Shown in pieces: positions 56,012 to 64,000 of a stretch of 64,000 nucleotides of DNA (the first letter of the stretch is position 1; each line of letters begins with the position of its first letter). The notes beneath the pieces are model-generated. The model did not search any database. It saw only the letters and a list, made by a program, of their open reading frames with translations, and was not told where the DNA came from. The stretch is from Variovorax sp. E3. Its GTDB lineage: Bacteria; Pseudomonadota; Gammaproteobacteria; Burkholderiales; Burkholderiaceae_C. The stretch lies in NCBI RefSeq assembly GCF_016082275.1, contig NZ_MOWM01000013.1, positions 1 through 64,000 of the forward strand, given 5' to 3'. A program made the position numbers and the translations under genes.

Positions 56012-56982
56012 ATGAGCCTCGAACGCACGCTCACCGTCCGCGTCGAACGCATTTCGCGACAGACGCCGGAAATCCTGGCCTTCGAGCTGGCCCACCCGTG
56101 GGGCCGGCCGTTGCCGCCCTACGAGGCCGGCGCGCACATCGACGTGCACATGCCCGGCGGTTTCTCACGGCAGTACTCGCTGGCGCGCGCGCCTTCGGGC
56201 ACGGGCGCGGGCGCGGGCGGCTACGTGATCGGCGTGAAGCGCGAGCTCGGCAGCCGCGGCGGCTCGGCCTCGATGCACGAGCGCGTGCGCGAGGGCGACC
56301 TGCTGCCCATCAGCGCGCCGCGCAACACCTTTCCGCTGCGCGACGAAGCGACCCACCACCTGCTGCTGGCCGGCGGCATCGGCATGACGCCGCTGCTGGC
56401 CATGGCGCAGGCACTGGCGGCGCGCGGCGCCGGCTTCACGCTGTGCGTGTTCGCGCGCAGCGAAGAGCACCTGGCCTTTGCGACGCGCTGCGCGCGCCCG
56501 CGCTGGCACCGCACCTGCGGCTGCACCTCGACCAGGGCGACGCGTCGCAGCGCATCGACCTGCGCGCGCTGCTGGCCGAGCGCGCGCCCGGCACGCACCT
56601 GTACGTCTGCGGGCCCGGCGGCTTCATGCAGGCGGTGCGCGACGCCTCCGCCCACTGGCCCGAAGACGCGCTGCATGCCGAGTACTTCGCCGCGCCCACC
56701 GACGCCAACACCACCACCGGCCTGCCCTTCATGCTCAAGCTCGCGCGGCGCGGCATCAGCGTGCCGGTGGCGGCCGACCAGACGGCTGTCGACGCGCTGC
56801 ACGAAGTGGGCATCGACATTCCCGTGTCGTGCCAGCAGGGCCTGTGCGGCACCTGCGTGGTCGAGGGCGACGGCGAAGGCGCCGAGCACCGCGACTTCTG
56901 CCTGACCGGCAGCGAGCGCCGCCACAAGGTGGCGCTGTGCTGCTCCCGCGCCAAGGGCACGGAGCTGGTGCTTCAGCTGTGA
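56012..56982 (+). CDS. PDR/VanB-type oxidoreductase (ferredoxin-reductase fused to 2Fe-2S ferredoxin; apparent frameshift)
   Basis: A 323-residue reductase once one base is restored. FMN-binding domain (residues 1-100, RQYSLARAPS), NAD domain (about 110-230, HHLLLAGGIGMTPLLAMA, YVCGPGGFM) and a C-terminal plant-type 2Fe-2S ferredoxin with Cys274, Cys279, Cys282 in SCQQGLCGTC and Cys311 or Cys312. This is the electron-transfer partner of Rieske or other oxygenases (phthalate dioxygenase reductase, VanB). No oxygenase subunit lies in the window. The break is near 56479 (LAFA|DALRAP); adding one C fixes it. Its stop overlaps the next GTG. Confidence 0.85.
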
Positions 56983-57667
56983 GCACGCGGCCTTCCACCG
57001 CCGGCACGGGCAGCGACGTGGGCGCGAGTGCGGCAGAGGCCGAGGCGCCCGCCACGCGCGGGCGTTCGCGCAAGTACACGCAGGTGCTCGGCCTGATCAA
57101 CCAGGCCGCCATCGAGGTGTTCGCCAGCGATGGGCTGGCCGGCGCGTCGACCCAGGCCATCGCCGACAAGGCGGGGCTGTCGAAGGCGCAGCTGCACTAC
57201 TACATCGACAGCAAGGAAGCGCTGTACCGGCAGGTGCTGCAGGACATCCTCACCGACTGGATCGTGGTGTTCGGCTTCAGCGACGAGGCCTTCGGCCCGC
57301 GCAAGGTGCTGGGCGACCTGATCCATCGCAAGATGATGTTCTCGTTCGACCATCCGCTGCGCTCGCGCATCTTCACGGCCGAGATGATGCGCGGCGCGCC
57401 CGTCATCAACGACATGATGGACACGAGCAAGCAGCGCACCGACCAGGCCGCCGCCGTGATCCAGAACTGGATGAACCAGGGCCTGATGGACAAGGCCGAC
57501 CCGATGCTGGTGCTGTTCCACATCTGGGCCGTGACCCAGTTCTACGCCGACCACGCCACGCAGGCCGCGTACTACCGGGGCACGGCGCAGCAAGGCGGCG
57601 AGAAAGACCGGCGCTACCTGATCGAGGAGGTGACGGAGTTCCTGCTGAAGGGCGCGGGCGCAAGTAG
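56979..57667 (+). CDS. TetR-family regulator of the RutR/YcdC group (apparent 3' frameshift)
   Basis: A 229-residue regulator. N-terminal TetR helix-turn-helix (about residues 33-78, STQAIADKAGLSKAQLHYYI), then the RutR-type C-terminal domain: HPLRSRIFTAEMMRGAPVIN and LFHIWAVTQFYADHATQ closely parallel E. coli RutR. RutR binds uracil and controls pyrimidine use. It starts at GTG, overlapping the reductase stop (GTGA). In the uncorrected sequence no stop follows until 58091; one added base near 57660 gives LLKGAGAK and a TAG at 57665-57667, so that end is inferred. A RutR-like operator precedes the importer operon. Confidence 0.78.
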
Positions 57668-57693
57668 CCCCAGCGAGCGAGCGCGCGCGTGCG

Positions 57694-58152
57694 TCAGCGC
57701 CGCGGCAGGTACATCGTCGCCTCGACCTCCACCAGCACCTCGTCGCCCGGCAGGAAGCGCGACACCTCCACCACCGTGCTCACCGGCGGCTCGCCCGGGT
57801 AGAACAGGCCGCGCACGCGGTTGTAGAACGCGTAGTGCGGCAGGTGGCGGAAGTACTGCACCAGCTTCACCACGTCTTCCATGGTGCCGCCGTGCTCGGC
57901 CGCGATCTGGCGGATGCGCTCGAGCACGAACCAGCTCTGCGCGACGATCGGCGCCTCGAACACATCGACCGACATCTGGCCCGTGGCATAGCCCACGCCC
58001 TGCAGCGCGGTGCGCGCCGCTTCGGGAATGGCGTCGTAGCCGGCGACGGCGCGGCGCGTGGCGGGGTCGACCGCGACCACGCCGCTCATGAAGACGAAAT
58101 CGCCGACGCGCTTGGCGGCGGCGTAGTTGGCCATTGGCTTGCCCATGCTCAT
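57694..58152 (-). CDS. RidA (YjgF/YER057c/UK114) family protein
   Basis: A 152-residue RidA-like protein. Family members hydrolyse reactive enamine/imine intermediates from amine metabolism; the pyrimidine-degradation member is RutC. The N-terminal strand VGDFVFMSGVVAVDPATRR, central helix region and the C-terminal substrate-site stretch STVVEVSRFLPGDEVLVEVEATM are recognisable; the Arg of VSRFLP stands near the usual active-site position. The ATG overlaps the amidohydrolase stop by four bases, so it is coupled to that gene. Placement between an amidohydrolase and a RutR-like gene suits deamination chemistry. Confidence 0.85.
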   Translation of the reverse strand: MSMGKPMANYAAAKRVGDFVFMSGVVAVDPATRRAVAGYDAIPEAARTALQGVGYATGQMSVDVFEAPIVAQSWFVLERIRQIAAEHGGTMEDVVKLVQYFRHLPHYAFYNRVRGLFYPGEPPVSTVVEVSRFLPGDEVLVEVEATMYLPRR

Positions 58153-59360
58153 GGGTTTTTCTCCGGATTGTTCTCGAGGATTTCGCCGGCGCGGATGACG
58201 GTGCGTTGCCGTCCGCGCGGGCCGATGAGTTCGTGTTCGTCGGTGGCCGCCAGCACCAGCAGGTCCGCCGGGCAGCCGGGCGCGATGCGCCCGTCCCATG
58301 CGAGCCCGAGCGCCTTCGCGGGGTTCACGGTGACGGTGTCGAGCCAGTCGGTGGCGGGCGCCAGGTGCGCCATCTGCACGCCGAGGCCGAAGGTCTCCAG
58401 AAGGTCGTAGCTGCCGTAGGGATAGAAGGCGTCCTGCACGTTGTCGGTGGCCAGGCTCGCACGCAAGCCCCGTGCCGCCGCCTCGCGGATGCGCGTGATG
58501 CCGCGCTGCACCGGCGTGCGGTCCCACGCGCCCTGCAGGTAGAGGTTGGTGGTGGGCAGCGCAATGATGTGCAGCCCGGCGCCCGCGCACAGCGCGAGCG
58601 TTTCGTTGGCGACGGCATCGTCCTGCACCGACAGCGAGCAGCAATGGCCGCAGGCCACGCGGCCCTTGAAGTCGCGTGCGCGCACCAGCTGCGCAATGCT
58701 GCGCAGGCCGCCGGCTTCGGCGTCGAGCCCTTCGTCGACATGAAAGTCCAGGTCCAGCCCGTGCTGTTGCGCCAGGTCGAACACGCGCCCGAGCTTGTGG
58801 ACGATGCCCTCGTTGCGATAGACGAACGCGCCGAGCACGCCGCCCGCGCGCTTGACCTCGCGCGCGATGCGCTCGCCGGCCGCCAGGTCGGCGAACAGGT
58901 CCAGCGGCGTGAGCGACACGAACTGCAGCTCGACACGGCCGCGCCACGCTTCGCGCAAGGCCTCGAACACGGGCAGCGCCGCGGGCGGCTCGGGCTGCAC
59001 CCAGTCGAGGTGCGTGCGCAGCGCGCGCGTGCCGCACTGCCACGCGTCGTGCAGCGCGCGCTCCATGCGCAGGCGCAGCGACTCGCCGGTCCAGCTGTCG
59101 CGGTGCTTGTTCATGCGGTCGATGGCCGCGAACAGGTTGCCCTGCGCGGCGCCCACGTCCTGCACGGTGTAGTTCTTGTCGATGTGCGCGTGGGCCTCGA
59201 CCAGCGCGCTCAGCAGCGTGCCGCGCGCGTGCGTCTGCTCGGCGCTGGGCACGATCGATGCGACCTTGCCGTCGGCCAGCGTGACATCGAACACCTGCGC
59301 GTCGCCCGCGACGGTGAAGCCGCGCAGCGGCGCCGGAATGCGCAGTGCCGCGAGCTTCAT
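58149..59360 (-). CDS. Amidohydrolase, cytosine deaminase-like
   Basis: A 403-residue amidohydrolase-superfamily enzyme. Metal and catalytic residues of the cytosine-deaminase/AtzC branch are in place: His57 and His59 ([10 protein letters not shown]), His207 with Glu210 (DFHVDEG), His239 (GHCCSL) and Asp306 (LATDNVQD). [13 protein letters not shown] follows, as in cytosine deaminases. It should hydrolyse an amino or cyclic-amide group from an N-heterocycle. It is coupled to ridA at its 3' end and to otnI at its 5' end (four-base overlap each), joining heterocycle degradation to the erythronate genes in one minus-strand unit. Confidence 0.85.
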   Translation of the reverse strand: MKLAALRIPAPLRGFTVAGDAQVFDVTLADGKVASIVPSAEQTHARGTLLSALVEAHAHIDKNYTVQDVGAAQGNLFAAIDRMNKHRDSWTGESLRLRMERALHDAWQCGTRALRTHLDWVQPEPPAALPVFEALREAWRGRVELQFVSLTPLDLFADLAAGERIAREVKRAGGVLGAFVYRNEGIVHKLGRVFDLAQQHGLDLDFHVDEGLDAEAGGLRSIAQLVRARDFKGRVACGHCCSLSVQDDAVANETLALCAGAGLHIIALPTTNLYLQGAWDRTPVQRGITRIREAAARGLRASLATDNVQDAFYPYGSYDLLETFGLGVQMAHLAPATDWLDTVTVNPAKALGLAWDGRIAPGCPADLLVLAATDEHELIGPRGRQRTVIRAGEILENNPEKNP

Positions 59361-60178
59361 GCGGTGCGCTGCCGCTGTGCGCGCAACCAGCCGAGCCCGG
59401 CCGAGGTGCCGCCCGGCTCGGCGCCGCGCGCGGGCCGGTACTCGCAGCCGATCCAGCCCTGCCAGCCGCACTGCGCCGAGACCTCGTCGATCACGTCGAA
59501 CAGGTAGGGGTAGTCCTGCTCGCCGGTGTCGGGCTCGTGGCGCGCGGGCACGCCGGCGATCTGCAGGTGGCCGACGCGGCCGGTGGGCAGGTATTTGCGG
59601 ATCTTCATTGCCACGTCGCCCTCGACGATCTGGCAGTGGTACAGGTCCATCTGCACCTTGAGGTTGGGCGCGCCGACGGCCTCGACGATCTCGTGCGCGT
59701 GGTCTTGCCGGTTGAGGAAGAAGCGCGGGATGTCGCGCGTGTTGATGGGCTCGATGAGCACGTCGCGGCCGGCCTTGGCGGCTTCGGTGGCGGCCCAGCG
59801 CAGGTTGTCGAGGTACACGGCCTGCACGGCGTCGCGCTCCAGGCCTTCGGGCACGAGGCCGGCCATGACGTGGATGCGCGGGCACTCCAGCGCCACGGCG
59901 TAGTCGACGGCCTTGGCAATGCCGTCGCGAAACTCGGCGTCGCGCCCGGGCAGGCAGGCCAGGCCGCGATCGCCGCCGTCCCAGTCGCCGGGCGGGCCGT
60001 TGAACAGCACCTGTTGCAGGCCGTTGTGCTGGAGCCTTGCAAGGATCTCGTTCTTCGCGAAGGCGTAGGGGAACAGGTACTCGACCGCCTTGAAGCCGTC
60101 TTTCGCGGCGGCGTCGAAGCGGTCGAGGAAGTCGAGCTCGGGGTAGAGCATCGAGAGGTTGGCGGCGAATTGGGGCAT
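59357..60178 (-). CDS. otnI: 2-oxo-tetronate isomerase OtnI (hydroxypyruvate isomerase family)
   Basis: A 273-residue xylose-isomerase-like TIM barrel. It begins [20 protein letters not shown], the hallmark of Hyi/OtnI, with metal Glu in [12 protein letters not shown] and Glu of IGCEYRPA. OtnI converts 2-oxo-tetronate to 3-oxo-tetronate in D-erythronate breakdown; the homologous Hyi isomerises hydroxypyruvate to tartronate semialdehyde. Companion otnC, otnK and denD nearby decide for OtnI. Its stop overlaps the amidohydrolase start by four bases. Confidence 0.88.
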   Translation of the reverse strand: MPQFAANLSMLYPELDFLDRFDAAAKDGFKAVEYLFPYAFAKNEILARLQHNGLQQVLFNGPPGDWDGGDRGLACLPGRDAEFRDGIAKAVDYAVALECPRIHVMAGLVPEGLERDAVQAVYLDNLRWAATEAAKAGRDVLIEPINTRDIPRFFLNRQDHAHEIVEAVGAPNLKVQMDLYHCQIVEGDVAMKIRKYLPTGRVGHLQIAGVPARHEPDTGEQDYPYLFDVIDEVSAQCGWQGWIGCEYRPARGAEPGGTSAGLGWLRAQRQRTA

Positions 60179-60205
60179 GGGGTGTTTGTACTCCTACTGC
60201 GGCTG

Positions 60206-60871
60206 CTACCAGCGCGCGCCGAAGGTGCGGCGCAGTTCATCGATCTGTTCGGCGTTCAGCGGCTCGGGCTTGACGGCCTGCGTGAGTTGCTGGAGTCGGG
60301 CGGTTTCCTCGAGTTCCTCGAGCACGGACATGGCGGCGGCCGGCGTGTCGTGCCAGACGTTGGGGCCCAGGCGCGTGAGCATCACCGCGCGGATGGGCGT
60401 GCCGGCGGTGCCCAGGCGTTCGATGGCCTGCGCCACCTGTTCGGCGGCCTCGGGGGCGCCGGGGCGGTGGTACGGAACGACGGGCACGTGGCCGACCTTC
60501 ATGACGAAGTAGGGCGTGAGCGCGGGCAGCAGTTCGGCGCCCGGTGCATTCAGCGTGAGGGCGACGCAGTGGGTGCTGTGGGTGTGGATGACGCAGGCGG
60601 TGTCGGGATCGAACGTGCGCGCGGCGGCGTAGATGCGCGTGTGCAGCGCGATCGTCTTGCTGGCACGGTCGCCGCTGGTCTGCCGGCCTTGCGCATCGAG
60701 CCGCGCCAGGCGTGCGGGGTCCAGAAACCCGAGGCAGGCGTCGGTGGGCGTGATGAGGAAGCCGTCGTCCAGCCGCACGCTGATGTTGCCGGCGGTGGCG
60801 TGCACGTAGCCGCGCTCGAAGAGGCTGCGGCCGACGCGGCAGATTTCTTCTCTGGCTTGGGGTTCGTTCAT
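60206..60871 (-). CDS. otnC: 3-oxo-tetronate 4-phosphate decarboxylase OtnC
   Basis: A 221-residue class II aldolase/AraD-like zinc enzyme. The phosphate-binding motif HATAGNIS (about residues 23-30) and metal motif HTHSTHC near residue 95 are intact, followed by PVVPYHRPGAPE. OtnC decarboxylates 3-oxo-tetronate 4-phosphate to dihydroxyacetone phosphate. Start chosen at MNEPQARE over the upstream in-frame ATG, which lies in the approach to the repeat element. Separated from otnK upstream by the 297-base gap that carries two hairpin elements, and from otnI by 27 bases. Confidence 0.9.
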   Translation of the reverse strand: MNEPQAREEICRVGRSLFERGYVHATAGNISVRLDDGFLITPTDACLGFLDPARLARLDAQGRQTSGDRASKTIALHTRIYAAARTFDPDTACVIHTHSTHCVALTLNAPGAELLPALTPYFVMKVGHVPVVPYHRPGAPEAAEQVAQAIERLGTAGTPIRAVMLTRLGPNVWHDTPAAAMSVLEELEETARLQQLTQAVKPEPLNAEQIDELRRTFGARW

Positions 60872-60910
60872 TTTTTCTTTCGTTTTTGAGGTGCTGTTGT
60901 TCAGGGCGGA

Positions 60911-61000
60911 TGCACAGGACACCGGGTACTCCCCTCCGCGAATGTCCCCCGCTTCGCTCCTCCTTTATTTCGCTGCGGGGAGCACCCAGTGCCCTGTGCA
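60911..61000 (-). repeat. Structured hairpin element, copy 1 (sense strand minus)
   Basis: A 24-base left arm (60911-60934) pairs with a 24-base right arm (60977-61000). All three mismatches become G.U pairs when the minus strand is transcribed. Between the arms lies a 42-base core that, read on the minus strand, runs GCAGCGAAATAAAGGAGGA, then a small GC-GAA-GC hairpin, then GGGGGACATTCGCGGA. The core GCGAA and TTCGC are also complementary and could extend the stem. The core is shared with copy 2, while the arms are unrelated in sequence. Confidence 0.75.
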
Positions 61001-61047
61001 CTTGGGCACGCAGCTGGTGGATCGCTGATCAACCGGTGCTCTGAAAA

Positions 61048-61143
61048 CGCTCACGTCGGCGGTGTGCTCTGCGCAGCGAAATAAAGGAGGAGGCCGCAGG
61101 CCGGGGGACATTCGCGGAGCAGAGCACACCGTCGGCGTGAGCG
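61048..61143 (+). repeat. Structured hairpin element, copy 2 (sense strand plus)
   Basis: A 24-base left arm (61048-61071) pairs with a right arm (61120-61143), the two mismatches both being G.U on the plus strand. The core between them reads CGCAGCGAAATAAAGGAGGA, then GGCC-GCA-GGCC, then GGGGGACATTCGCGGAG, identical to copy 1 apart from the small inner hairpin. This copy is inverted relative to copy 1 and 47 bases from it. Together they fill most of the gap between otnK and otnC. Confidence 0.75.
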
Positions 61144-61168
61144 CGCCCCGAAGGAAGCAGACAAGCCG

Positions 61169-62440
61169 TCATCCCAGCACCAAAAAAGCCTTGGTAAAAA
61201 AATCATCGCTGCCGAAGTTGCCGGACTTCAGCGCGACATGCACGCCAGTGTCGGGCGCGGCATCGGAACGCGCATGGCACCACGGCACGCCCGGGTCGAT
61301 CTGCGGACCGATTTGCAGTTGGGCGATGCCCAGCGCTTGCACGCACGCGCCCGAGGTTTCACCGCCCGCCACGACGAGCTGGCGCACACCGCGTTCGACG
61401 AGGCCGCGTGAAATGGCGGCGATGGTGCGTTCGACCATCGCGCCGGCTTCTTCGACGCCGAGCCTTCCCTGTACCGATTTCACGGCGCCGGCTTCGGCTG
61501 TGGAGTAGACGAGCACCGGGCCCTTGTCGATCAGCGGGGTGGCCCACGCCAGCACCTCGGCCGCGACGTCGACACCCGCGGCAATGCGCAACGGGTCGAC
61601 CGCCATGGCCGCGCCGCCGCGCTGGATGAAGTCGAGCACCTGGCGATTCGTCGCGAGCGAACAGCTGCCCGACACGATGGCCGTCTTGCCGCTCGCCTTC
61701 GGCAACGCGCTGGCCTGCGACGAAGGCGCGAGGCCGAAGTTGGCGGGCAGGCCGATGGCCACGCCCGAGCCTGCCGTCAGCAGCGGCATCTTCGCGAGGG
61801 CGGGGCCCATGCGCAGCAGGTCGTCGTTGGAGACCGCGTCGACGATGGCGATCGACACGCCTTCGCTTTTCAGTTGCGCGATGCGCTCGTCGATCGCGTC
61901 CGCGCCGCGCCCCACCACCGTGTAGTCGATGAGCCCGACCTTGCGCGTGCACTGCGCCTGCAGCACGCGCACCAGGTTCGGATCGGTCATCGGCGTGAGC
62001 GGGTGGTTCTGCATGCCGCTCTCGTTGAGCAGCACATCGCCCGCGAAGAGGTAGCCCTTGAACACCGTGCGCTTGTTGTCGGGGAAGGCGGGCGTGGCGA
62101 TGGTGAAGTCGCAATTCAACGCATCCATCAGCGCCTCCGTCACCGGGCCGATGTTGCCTTGAGGCGTGCTGTCGAAGGTGGAGCAGTACTTGAAGTAGAT
62201 CTGCCGCGCGCCCTGCGCCTGCAGCCAGCGCAGCGCGCCCAGCGACTGCGCGATGGCGTCTGCCGGCGCGATGGTGCGCGACTTGAGGGCGACCACCACA
62301 GCGTCGACATCGGCATCGAGCGGGCCTTCGGGCACGCCGATGGCCTGCACCACGCGCATGCCGGCGCGCACGAGGTTGTTGGCGAGGTCGGTGGCGCCGG
62401 TGAAATCGTCGGCGATGCAGCCGAGCACGAGCTGGGGCAT
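61169..62440 (-). CDS. otnK: 3-oxo-tetronate kinase OtnK
   Basis: A 423-residue DUF1537 kinase. The N-terminal domain starts LVLGCIADDFTGATDLANNL with the conserved ADDFTGA substrate motif; the C-terminal nucleotide-binding domain has AIVSGSCSLATNRQ and VVAGGETSGACVQAL. It phosphorylates 3-oxo-tetronate with ATP at O4. It follows denD by three bases and precedes otnC across the hairpin-bearing gap, all on the same strand. The FDSTPQGNIGPVTEAL stretch is characteristic of the family. Confidence 0.93.
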   Translation of the reverse strand: MPQLVLGCIADDFTGATDLANNLVRAGMRVVQAIGVPEGPLDADVDAVVVALKSRTIAPADAIAQSLGALRWLQAQGARQIYFKYCSTFDSTPQGNIGPVTEALMDALNCDFTIATPAFPDNKRTVFKGYLFAGDVLLNESGMQNHPLTPMTDPNLVRVLQAQCTRKVGLIDYTVVGRGADAIDERIAQLKSEGVSIAIVDAVSNDDLLRMGPALAKMPLLTAGSGVAIGLPANFGLAPSSQASALPKASGKTAIVSGSCSLATNRQVLDFIQRGGAAMAVDPLRIAAGVDVAAEVLAWATPLIDKGPVLVYSTAEAGAVKSVQGRLGVEEAGAMVERTIAAISRGLVERGVRQLVVAGGETSGACVQALGIAQLQIGPQIDPGVPWCHARSDAAPDTGVHVALKSGNFGSDDFFTKAFLVLG

Positions 62441-62443
62441 GGC

Positions 62444-63456
62444 TCAGTCCTTCAGCGGCAGCTTCACGGCCTGCGCGTTCTCGCGCACGTAGTCGCGCAG
62501 GATGGCGTCGAAGCTGGCGTCGGCCTTCAGGCCCAGCGCCTCGGCACGCGCGGCGTGGATGCGGCTGGGCCAGCTGGTGACGATCTTCGCAACGGCGGCG
62601 TCGGGCGTCCAGTCGATCAGGTCCGTCGCTTCCTTGCCCGCGATGCGTTCCAGCGCCTGCGCCATCTCGCGCACGGTGGTCGTCAATGCCGGCAGGTTGA
62701 TGGCGGTGCGGGCGCCCCATTCGGCGGCGCTGGCGGTGGCTGCGCGCACGATGCCGGCGACGGTGTTGCCGGGCGACGCCAGTGCCACCGGCGTGTCGGG
62801 CGACACGGGGCAGCGCGCGCGCTCGCCGGCCAGCGGCTCGCGCAGCATGCCGCTCAGGAAGCTGGAGGCCGCGCCGTTGGGCCGGCCGGGGCGCACCGAC
62901 ACGGTCATGAGCCGCACGTTGCGGCCCTGCACGAAGCCCTTGCGCGTGAAGTCGGCCACCAGCTGCTCGCCGATGAATTTCTGGATGCCGTAGCTGTTCT
63001 GCGGCGTGGGCAGCGTGGTGTCTTCGATCACGGCGGGCAGGCGTTGCTCGGGCGAATCGCCGAACACAGCGACCGAGCTGGAGAACACGAACACCGGCGC
63101 GTGGCCCGCGCGGCGGCAGGCGTCGAGCAGCACGCGCGTGGTATCGAGGTTGCTGCGCATGCCGAGGTCGAAGTCGGCCTCGCATTCGCCGCTCACGGCC
63201 GCGGCAAGATGGAACACGGCGTCGGTGTCGGCCAGCGGCAGCGTGCCGTTGCCGGCTTGCTCGTAGAGGTCGCCCTGCACGAACCGCACGCGCGCGTCGC
63301 TTGCCAGGTCGGCCGGCGGCGGCACGCGGTCGGCCAGGGTGATGCGCGACACGGGTTGCGCGGCGCCGCCGGCCAGCGCGAGCGGGCCGCCCGCGAGCAA
63401 CGTGCGTGCGAGGCGGGCGCGAGGAAGCCGCAGCCGCCAGTGATGAGGATGTTCAT
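62444..63456 (-). CDS. denD: D-erythronate dehydrogenase DenD (apparent frameshift)
   Basis: A 337-residue short-chain-type NAD-dependent dehydrogenase once one base is restored. The N-terminal nucleotide motif reads MNILITGGCGFLGARLARTL after adding one G near 63418; the catalytic Ser in VFVFSSSVAVFG and the Tyr-x3-Lys pair in NSYGIQKFIGE are intact. DenD oxidises D-erythronate to 2-oxo-tetronate, the first pathway step. The three-base gap to otnK shows that they belong together. The upstream neighbour, an alpha/beta hydrolase gene, ends 26 bases before it. Confidence 0.85.
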
Positions 63457-63482
63457 GGTGGTCTTGTCCCGGTGTTGTTCGT

Positions 63483-64000
63483 TCAGAGGGCAGGCAGAAA
63501 GCGCAGCAGCGCGTCGGCCACGGCGGCGGGCGCTTCGCGCTGCGGGAAATGGCCCACGCCGTCGAGCAGTTCGCGGCGGTAGGGCCCGCTGAAGAAACGC
63601 TCCTTGCCGGCCGACGTGTCGGGATGATTGCACGTGTCGGCCGCGCCGTGCAGCACCAGCGTGGGCACGGCCAGCACGGGCGCGGGGTCGAGCGCGGCGT
63701 CGTCGGCCGCGTACCGCGGGTCGCCGGGCACGAAGCCCCAGCGGTGGCGGTACGAATGCAGCACCACGTCGGGCCAGTCGGCGTTGTCGAAGGCGGCGGC
63801 GGTGGCGTCGAACTCGGCGCCCTCGTACCAGCCGGCCGGCGCCCAGGTGTCCCACATCATCCGCGTGAAGGCGATGCGGTCTTCGCGCACGGTGCGCTCG
63901 CCGCGCGGCGTGGCCATGTACCAGTGGTACCAGTAGTTGCGCGCCTGCGCGAGCGGCACCGGCTGGTCGGGCGCGTTGGTGCCGTAGCCAACCGACATCA
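63483..64000 (-). CDS. Alpha/beta-hydrolase, C-terminal part, cut by window edge
   Basis: At least 172 residues of an alpha/beta hydrolase of the epoxide-hydrolase or haloalkane-dehalogenase-like type; the N-terminus with the nucleophile elbow lies beyond the window. The helical cap (ARNYWYHWYMATPRGERTVRED, WDTWAPAGWYEG), the late strand VLAVPTLVLHGAADTCNHPD with a probable catalytic acid and the final His in LDGVGHFPQREAP are visible. It is transcribed ahead of denD in the same direction and may be in the same unit. The apparent ATG at 63996-63998 is probably internal. Confidence 0.78.
   Translation of the reverse strand, partial: MSVGYGTNAPDQPVPLAQARNYWYHWYMATPRGERTVREDRIAFTRMMWDTWAPAGWYEGAEFDATAAAFDNADWPDVVLHSYRHRWGFVPGDPRYAADDAALDPAPVLAVPTLVLHGAADTCNHPDTSAGKERFFSGPYRRELLDGVGHFPQREAPAAVADALLRFLPAL

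Noticed and set aside
60911-61143. Integron attC site or IS terminal inverted repeats
   Set aside because: There is no attC-like GTTRRRY/RYYYAAC pair, no transposase and no target-site duplication; conserved core with variable paired arms is the reverse of what IS ends show.

Overview
The window is high-GC, densely packed, gene-rich DNA of a betaproteobacterium. It looks like Comamonadaceae and most like Variovorax: an ACC deaminase gene paired with a divergent Lrp-type regulator, a Bug-type solute receptor, DUF1631 and Smg/DUF494 genes, a fused indolepyruvate:ferredoxin oxidoreductase, and a purE-purK / purC / fba / pyk / pgk housekeeping block. No rRNA, tRNA, CRISPR array, prophage or complete insertion sequence was recognised.

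Layout. 1-3.7 kb: t6A and ribosome modification (tsaB-rimI, start of a uracil-DNA glycosylase-like gene), a DeoR regulator, a NudK-type Nudix hydrolase and an O6-alkylguanine repair protein. 3.7-15.9 kb: PBP4-type dacB, a lipase-like lipoprotein, tsaC-purK-purE, thioredoxin/TPR protein, purC, fba, an esterase, then acdR/acdS. 16-19.7 kb: pyk, pgk, a LysR gene. 19.8-25.3 kb: an operon of VOC protein, hydrolase, flavin monooxygenase, DUF2783, metallo-beta-lactamase-fold protein and Bug receptor, probably for an aromatic or other ring compound. 25.3-28.4 kb: azlCD, fmt, a lipoprotein, def. 28.5-31.5 kb: LysM protein, dprA, smg. 31.5-37.4 kb: DUF1631 and yajC-secD-secF. 37.4-50 kb: YhcG-like nuclease, fused IOR with divergent Lrp regulator, amino-acid ABC receptor and permease, MFS exporter, autotransporter. 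50.2-59.4 kb: a transport and catabolic cluster (creatininase-like hydrolase, NitT/TauT-type ABC transporter, FAD oxidoreductase, quinone-reductase-like flavoprotein, VanB-type reductase, RutR-like regulator, RidA, cytosine-deaminase-like amidohydrolase). 59.4-63.5 kb: the complete D-erythronate pathway denD-otnK-otnC-otnI. The right edge cuts an alpha/beta hydrolase.

Two observations stand out. First, sixteen otherwise ordinary genes, several of them normally essential, carry eighteen net single-base losses and no gains. This is the signature of uncorrected consensus errors, so those genes are annotated across the break and are probably intact in the organism. Second, the gap between otnK and otnC holds two inverted copies of a structured element. 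Its core is conserved, its 24-bp stems differ completely in sequence between copies yet remain self-complementary, and every non-Watson-Crick stem pair becomes G.U on the same sense strand. A RutR-like operator (TTGACCACATGGATAA) before the 50.2 kb cluster, together with the RutR-like regulator inside it, suggests a pyrimidine-like or other N-heterocyclic substrate for that cluster.
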